Assembly (NCBI GenBank): GCA_030038035.1
Contig: JASHPP010000349.1
Location: forward strand, 1-10,104
Direction: 5' to 3'
Length of the DNA stretch: 10,104 bases
Source: Trebonia sp.
GTDB taxonomy: Bacteria; Actinomycetota; Actinomycetes; Streptosporangiales; Streptosporangiaceae
In this document: piece after piece, positions 5,203 through 10,104 of the stretch
Numbering within the stretch: position 1 is the first letter of the stretch
Layout of the letters: each line of letters begins with the position of its first letter
Program-made: the position numbers and the translations under genes
Notes under the pieces: generated by a model
What the model saw: the letters and a program-made list of their open reading frames with translations, nothing else
Database searches by the model: none
What the model was told of the DNA's origin: nothing

Positions 5203-7914
5203 TCAGTCAGCGATCCGCAGCGCCCTGGCACCGCCACGGTAGTAGGTGATCAGGGCCTGCACGGCCAGGACGAGCAGCGCGGCCAGCACCAGCCCGGCCG
5301 CGGAAACGATCAGCGGCAATGCGGCGGGAGTCACCACGATGGCCGACCCGGTCCCGCTGATCACCGCCAGGTTCAGCGCCGGCCCGACCAGCGGCGCGAG
5401 CAGCCAGGCACAGGCGACGCCGCCGATGGCGGCGGCTATGACCGGGGGAAGCGTCTCGGCCGCCAGCATCAGCTGGGCCTGCCAGCGCCGCAGCCCCATC
5501 GTGGCCAGGCCCGCCAGCGTCATCTCGCGGGTCCCCGCAGTGAGCAGCAGCGACAGCAGCAGCACCAGCGCGCCGAATCCGGCCGCGGTAGCCAGTCCCT
5601 GCGTGAGGGCCGTCTGCGCCGCCTGCAGCACCGGCGCCGTGGTGAGCGCGGCGAGGGCCGTGGCACGCAACGTCACCACCGCGGCTGGCAGCGCGCGGGC
5701 GACAACCGCGCTCAGCCGCGCCCCGTCCAGCCCGGGCCCGGCGACCAGCATCAGATCCGGCCCGGGCGGATTAGGCCCGAGCGCCTGAACTGGCAGCACC
5801 ACGACGGCGTCCGTGGTCGCGCCGGGGACGCTGCCGATCCGTCCGGCCAGCCGGACCGGGATCGTGCTGGCCCCCACGGTGACGTAGGTCGGCGCGGTGC
5901 CGACAAGCTGGGCGGCGGCGGGGGTGGCGACCGCAGGGAAGGTCGCGGACGTCCCGGCCTTCCCCGACAGCGCGGCCAGCGGGAAACGGGGGCCGGGCGC
6001 CTGATCGAGCACCGCGGCAAACCGGGCCGGGTCGACGAACATCACGTACAACTCGAACCCGGCGGGCACAGACCCGGGGTCTTGCACCGCGGTAGCGGTG
6101 GAGACGACGCCCGGGACGGCAGAGACCTGGCGCTGCAGCGCCGGGGTGATCACCTGACCGGGCGGGGCCGAGATGATCGCGTCGGCGCCCACCTGCTGCC
6201 AGGATGCGGCCACCTGGCTGCGGGTTACCGACGCGGCGACCATGTCAGGGAACGCCACCATGGCCAGCACCAACACCAGGGCGAACGACGGCAAGACGGT
6301 GCCGGGCGGGGTACGGGTAGCCCGCGTCAGGCCGACGAACGCGACCACCCCGCGGGAGCGGCCCGCGATCCGGGCCAGCTCGCGGGCGAGCGGAGGGTAG
6401 CAGCGCAGCACGACGACCGCCACAGGGACCGCGAGGAGCACCGGCGCCGCGCTCGTGTACAGGCCGCTGCTTCCTGAGCTCACGCCTTGGTCCCTGAGCA
6501 CGACAAGCCCGCCGACGGCCAAGGCGACCAGCGCCGTCTCGATGACGATCCGCCGGGCCGCCTGCTTACGGCCGCCTGCCCGGCGCGCTCCTGCCCGGCC
6601 CCCGGCCCGGCCGGTGACCGGCGCCGCCACGCGCTGCGGGACCACGCTGATCAGCACCGGGCCGAGGAGGGTCACGGCGATCGTGAGGCCGGCCAGCCAC
6701 CAGCCCACCGCGTCACCGTCGCCGGGGGTCAGGCCGATGGCGAGTGCCGCGGCCGCCGCCCCGGCGGCCGCGGCGATGACCACGCTGACGCGTAGCACCA
6801 GCCAGGCGAGCTGATACAGCGCCGCGCCCCTGGCACGCATGAGCGTGAACTCCGCGGCGCGGCGCTGGGCGACCAGCCGGGCGCCGAGCAGCACCACCAC
6901 CGCCCCCATGACGGCCAGGCTGACGTACAGCAGCTCGAGCACGGGGGCGGCGGCGCTCTCCCCGGCGACGAACGGCGACAGGATCGAGGGGATCTGCGAG
7001 TCGATCGTCACCGTGACCGGGTTCTTGATCCGGGGGACCAGGAACGTTGCCCCGGAGGAGACCAGGCTGGCGACGCTGGCATCCACCCCGCTGGCCTGGC
7101 CCGCGGTGAGCCGGCCGAGCGCGGTCGCGTACGCCCAGATCACCTGCATCTCACTGGTGCCGTACCTGGACTCGATCAGCGGCAGCGCACCGGGGCCGAT
7201 AAAGACCGCCCCGATCCAGTACGGCGGCTGAGCCGACGTGCCTGCCAACAGCGCGGGCCTGGCCACCGCGGGATCCTGGGTCCAGAAGGCGGCAGCCGGG
7301 TTCGCAGGCCGGACGATTCCTGTGACCACCAGCTGCACAGGCCCCGCGTTCAGCCGGTCGCCTACCCGCAGCCCGAGCCTGGCCGCGGTGGTGCTGGTCA
7401 CGGCCGCCTGCAGCACGGCCCGCTGCCCGGCCACCGAGCCGCCGACCGGGAGCCGTCCGGCCACGATATGGCTGTAGCGGGCCAGCGCCGTCCGGTAGGC
7501 CAGCTCGAACTGCGGCTGCCCGTACCCGGCGGCCTGGGCTGCCCCGCTGACCGGCACGAAGCCTGTGGTCAGGCCCGCCCAGGCGGGCGGGTCGCTGACG
7601 ACCGGCACCCCGCCCGCGGCCAGCCGCGCCCGCAACGAGGCGCCGATCGCCGCGATGTCAGTGGCCAGCACCTGCCCGGTTTCGTCCAACATGGACGTCT
7701 CACCCGCCATCCCGATGACGGTCTGGTCGGCGGGCTGCGAAGCCGCGATCACGCGCTGCAGCGCCCCGTCGCGCAAGCCAACGCTCTCGCGCGGGATCGC
7801 CAGGCTGGCCAGGACGGCGGCGAACACGAGCAAGGCGAAGGCGACACTGGCCACGGCGCCGGTGCCGGTCAGCGTCACCCAGGCGGCGCGCGGCCGCAGC
7901 CACAGCGCTGTCAT
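5203..7914 (-). CDS. FtsX-type ABC transporter permease (permease 2)
   Basis: This 903-residue membrane protein has a layout typical of long two-unit FtsX permeases. The first membrane segment is near residues 15-38, followed by an extracytoplasmic domain of about 280 residues. Further segments lie near 325-347, 370-395, 403-425, 455-475, 487-505 and 540-560. A second extracytoplasmic domain (about 565-770) follows, and the last three segments are near 773-793, 823-845 and 865-890. The cytoplasmic segment ARLVAQRRAAEFTLMRARGA (345-364) carries the family coupling pattern, repeated as TREMTLAGLATMGLRRWQ (795-812). ATG at 7914 (MTALWLRPRAAW) is chosen because it overlaps the permease 1 stop as ATGA and has GGAGG four bases upstream. 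The frame is open further upstream, but that stretch is a Gly/Arg-rich shadow of permease 1. The substrate is unknown. Confidence 0.9.
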   Translation of the reverse strand: MTALWLRPRAAWVTLTGTGAVASVAFALLVFAAVLASLAIPRESVGLRDGALQRVIAASQPADQTVIGMAGETSMLDETGQVLATDIAAIGASLRARLAAGGVPVVSDPPAWAGLTTGFVPVSGAAQAAGYGQPQFELAYRTALARYSHIVAGRLPVGGSVAGQRAVLQAAVTSTTAARLGLRVGDRLNAGPVQLVVTGIVRPANPAAAFWTQDPAVARPALLAGTSAQPPYWIGAVFIGPGALPLIESRYGTSEMQVIWAYATALGRLTAGQASGVDASVASLVSSGATFLVPRIKNPVTVTIDSQIPSILSPFVAGESAAAPVLELLYVSLAVMGAVVVLLGARLVAQRRAAEFTLMRARGAALYQLAWLVLRVSVVIAAAAGAAAAALAIGLTPGDGDAVGWWLAGLTIAVTLLGPVLISVVPQRVAAPVTGRAGGRAGARRAGGRKQAARRIVIETALVALAVGGLVVLRDQGVSSGSSGLYTSAAPVLLAVPVAVVVLRCYPPLARELARIAGRSRGVVAFVGLTRATRTPPGTVLPSFALVLVLAMVAFPDMVAASVTRSQVAASWQQVGADAIISAPPGQVITPALQRQVSAVPGVVSTATAVQDPGSVPAGFELYVMFVDPARFAAVLDQAPGPRFPLAALSGKAGTSATFPAVATPAAAQLVGTAPTYVTVGASTIPVRLAGRIGSVPGATTDAVVVLPVQALGPNPPGPDLMLVAGPGLDGARLSAVVARALPAAVVTLRATALAALTTAPVLQAAQTALTQGLATAAGFGALVLLLSLLLTAGTREMTLAGLATMGLRRWQAQLMLAAETLPPVIAAAIGGVACAWLLAPLVGPALNLAVISGTGSAIVVTPAALPLIVSAAGLVLAALLVLAVQALITYYRGGARALRIAD

Positions 7915-7923
7915 CCCGCCTCC
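7911..7923 (-). promoter_or_regulatory. ATGA stop/start overlap with ribosome binding site
   Basis: ATG (7914-7912) of permease 2 and TGA (7913-7911) of permease 1 share two bases. GGAGG at 7919-7923 lies four bases before the ATG, inside the end of permease 1. This implies translational coupling of the two permeases, which suits equal amounts of two partner subunits. Confidence 0.75.
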
Positions 7924-10104
7924 GCCCGCAACCGTGCCGCCGGGTCGGGTCTGCGCAGCACCGTCAGGGCCGCGGCGGCGGCGGGCACGGCCGCGGTGAC
8001 GAGGGCCAGCGCACCGGCCAGGCCAAGCGGCACTATCACCAGGGCCCACGGCACCGGCTGCGTCGCACCCGCGGTCAGGGTGAGCGCGGGCACGATCAGC
8101 TGGGCCAGGCCGATCCCCGCCAGCAGGCCCGCGGCCGCGGCCGGAAGGCTGAGCGCGCACTGTTCCAGGCACAGCTGACCGGCCTGGGCGTTTTTCCCCA
8201 CACCGAGCGCGGCGAACACCGCGCTCTGCGTTCGCCGCGAGCGGAGGCTGGCCGCGACGCTGATCGAGAACCCGAGCACGCCGAGCAGCACCGCGGCCGC
8301 CCCGATGGCCAGCATGGCCTGCCGGGGAGCCGTCAGCAGCGCGTTGCCGAGCAGGGCCGCCTGCTGGCTGGCGAGGCCGGAGACAGACAGGCCGAGGCCG
8401 GCCGGCAGCCGCGGTACCTGGCCGTCAGCGGTGCGCAGCCACAAGCGAGTCACCGGCAAGGGCGGCCCCTCCGTGACGAGCACGTCATTGACGGCCCCGA
8501 GGTCGACGATCAGCGCCCCGCCGTTTCCGAAGACGGTCGGAAAGTTGACCACCGACGCCACGATCTGGACCGTGACCGGGGAGCCGTTGACCTGAACCGA
8601 GATGGCCGATCCGATGCCGAGCCGGTTGGCCGCCAGGTAACCGTCGGTGGCGATGGCCGGGACGACCTGGGACGGCGGTGGCACCGTGACCGCGATCGCC
8701 GCAATGGCGGACGTGGGATTGAAGCCGTAGTCGAGCTGGACCTCCACGGACGGATCGTGTCCTGGAGTAAACGTGAGCCGCTGTCCGCCCCCGGCGACGC
8801 CTCGCCAGCCCCGGACCGATGGCGGTGCCCCGTCCGATGGCGGGTTCTGCCCGTAAGCGTTCGGCGGCCCTATCGGGACGACCGGCGACGATCCCGTGGG
8901 CGACCACGTCCGCAGGACGTCACCGTAGGAGAACGGCCTGCCGAACGGGCCGCTGGCCGTCTCGGCTACCGCGAGCGAATCGACGGTGAGGCTGGCGGTC
9001 TGGGCCGACGCCGGGCTGGCCGGGTCGTACGGCGGCAGGACATAGGTAAACGTGAGCCCGAGCAGCCGCACCTGCTCCAGACCTGGCAGCGTGAAGACCA
9101 GCGAGTGCGGGCGACCGTCGACGGGCAGGCTCCCGGCGGCGGGTATCTGGTAGACGCCGCCGCCGGCCACCTGGATCGAGGCCGTGACTGTGACTGACCC
9201 GAGATCCCTCCGTACCGCGGCCGCGCTGCTGCGCGGGCCCGCCCCCAGGGCCGCGACGACCTCCAGCCGGTAAGGCTTGCCGGGCAGCGCCAGCCCAGAC
9301 GACTGCGACGGGGTGATGCGCTGCCACAGCGCGCTCAGCGGAAGCGGCGACAGGTCGGGACGGAGCAGGATCGTCTTGCCCGCCGTGCTCGCGTCCAGCG
9401 CGATCAACTGGCCTCCGTTGCCGATGCTGGCGACGCCGGCCGAGGTCGCGGCGGTAACACCAGGTGCCCGTGCGATCGCCTCGGCTGCGCCTGGCGCCAG
9501 CGCGGCCGCGGAGTTCACCTGCACATCCGAGCCGACCGCGAAGGCGGCCTGGTCCGCGGCCGAATGCCGCCAGCTCGCGTAGCCGGCCAGCGCCAGCGTG
9601 GTGGTCGCCGTCGCGACGACGACGAGCAGGGCCGGGCCCGCCTGGCGGATCGGCCGCCTGGCGATCTGCCAGCTCACCATGGCGGCGGCCAGCCGCCGTT
9701 CGCGGTCGGTCGCCTTGTCGGCCAGCCTGGCCAGCAGCGGCAGCCCGCGGAGCGGGATGAGCGCCACCGCGGCCAGCGCGAGCGCGGGGGCGACGGCAAC
9801 CACCGGATCGATCCCGAGCGATCCCGCCGCCGGATGCGCGACCGCCGAATAGCCGCGCAGTTGCCATACCGCCACCGCGGCGAGCGCTACCAAGGCCAGA
9901 TCGCCGCCCGCCCAGGCGATCGTCGCGAGCCGGGCCTGGCGGCCGCGGCGGAGCCTGGCCGCACCGGGGGTCGGGGCGTGCAGCGCCGGCCAGGACAGCA
10001 CCGCGGCGGATAGCACCAGCATGGCCAGGGCCGACAGCCAGGCCAGCGCGGTGATGCCGCCCGCGGCGCCGTCCAGGCGCAGGTTGCCCAGGCCGGCCGC
10101 CACG
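7911..10104 (-). CDS. FtsX-type ABC transporter permease (permease 1), 5' end beyond the window
   Basis: At least 730 C-terminal residues are present, and the gene runs off the right edge of the window. A GTG at 10103 is not credible as the start because the visible part begins in mid-protein, between membrane segments. Counting from 10103, membrane segments lie near residues 17-40, 58-80, 98-118 and 155-175. A very long extracytoplasmic region (about 176-595) follows, and the final segments are near 596-618, 648-670 and 686-715. FtsX features include the loop SLRSRRTQSAVFAALGVGKN (620-639) after the first C-terminal segment. Within the long region, residues 305-400 are rich in beta-strand-like sequence (HSLVFTLPGLEQVRLLGLTF, then ASLTVDSLAVAE), beyond the usual extracytoplasmic domain. 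The stop overlaps the permease 2 start. It probably pairs with permease 2 as a heterodimer. Confidence 0.9.
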   Translation of the reverse strand, partial: VAAGLGNLRLDGAAGGITALAWLSALAMLVLSAAVLSWPALHAPTPGAARLRRGRQARLATIAWAGGDLALVALAAVAVWQLRGYSAVAHPAAGSLGIDPVVAVAPALALAAVALIPLRGLPLLARLADKATDRERRLAAAMVSWQIARRPIRQAGPALLVVVATATTTLALAGYASWRHSAADQAAFAVGSDVQVNSAAALAPGAAEAIARAPGVTAATSAGVASIGNGGQLIALDASTAGKTILLRPDLSPLPLSALWQRITPSQSSGLALPGKPYRLEVVAALGAGPRSSAAAVRRDLGSVTVTASIQVAGGGVYQIPAAGSLPVDGRPHSLVFTLPGLEQVRLLGLTFTYVLPPYDPASPASAQTASLTVDSLAVAETASGPFGRPFSYGDVLRTWSPTGSSPVVPIGPPNAYGQNPPSDGAPPSVRGWRGVAGGGQRLTFTPGHDPSVEVQLDYGFNPTSAIAAIAVTVPPPSQVVPAIATDGYLAANRLGIGSAISVQVNGSPVTVQIVASVVNFPTVFGNGGALIVDLGAVNDVLVTEGPPLPVTRLWLRTADGQVPRLPAGLGLSVSGLASQQAALLGNALLTAPRQAMLAIGAAAVLLGVLGFSISVAASLRSRRTQSAVFAALGVGKNAQAGQLCLEQCALSLPAAAAGLLAGIGLAQLIVPALTLTAGATQPVPWALVIVPLGLAGALALVTAAVPAAAAALTVLRRPDPAARLRAEAG

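Noticed and set aside
4211..5242. Plus-strand open frame of 343 codons
   Set aside because: It lies opposite the ATPase, whose motifs are complete on the minus strand. Its composition is shadow-like.
4963..6477. Plus-strand open frame of 504 codons
   Set aside because: It lies opposite permease 2, is rich in Arg, Gly, Gln and His, and has no domain. It is the open-frame shadow expected on the opposite strand of a GC-rich gene.
7915..8172. Upstream extension of permease 2
   Set aside because: The added residues are Gly/Arg-rich, lack a ribosome binding site and overlap permease 1. The ATG in the ATGA overlap is followed at once by a normal first membrane segment.

Overview
The window is very GC-rich and its genes use the G/C-third-position codons of a high-GC actinomycete. 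The gene families agree: an Xre/DUF5753 regulator paired with a DUF397 gene, a large FtsX-type ABC exporter, and an IS630-type element of the kind seen in Streptomyces and Streptosporangiales relatives. The order-level guess is inference. Every gene I can support lies on the minus strand, so transcription runs from high to low coordinates.

Right half (4256-10104): a three-gene ABC exporter operon in the order permease 1 (start beyond the window edge), permease 2, ATPase. The permeases overlap by an ATGA, and the ATPase starts 14 nt after the permease 2 stop with a strong ribosome binding site. Two large FtsX-type permeases with one MacB/LolD-type ATPase suggest a mechanotransmission-type exporter or extrusion system. 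The substrate cannot be told. The ATPase carries a C-terminal tail that resembles an AbrB/SpoVT swapped-hairpin domain, and permease 1 has an unusually large extracytoplasmic region.

Middle (3073-4101): an apparently intact D-2-hydroxyacid dehydrogenase with its R/E/H catalytic residues, 154 bp after the ATPase.

Left half (about 530-3071): a decaying stretch. The Xre/DUF5753 regulator has lost its start, being cut exactly where the dehydrogenase ends, and is frameshifted near its C-terminus. Its DUF397 partner has a frameshift with a small internal loss. A strong stem-loop terminator follows the pair. Beyond it, an IS630-type element (1121 bp, 24-bp inverted ends, TA duplication) sits inside what looks like a small unrecognised gene, whose two halves flank the element. 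The transposase is itself dead, with an in-frame stop, a probable internal deletion and loss of the second catalytic Asp.

Far left (1-529): no supported gene, but a compact cluster of palindromes built from (TG)n/(CA)n arms and a recurring GTGTACTT-type motif, plus a perfect 15-bp stem-loop just downstream of the interrupted gene. I see no convincing new defence or biosynthetic system. The most unusual items are the palindrome cluster, the ATPase tail domain, and the run of independent lesions in neighbouring genes.
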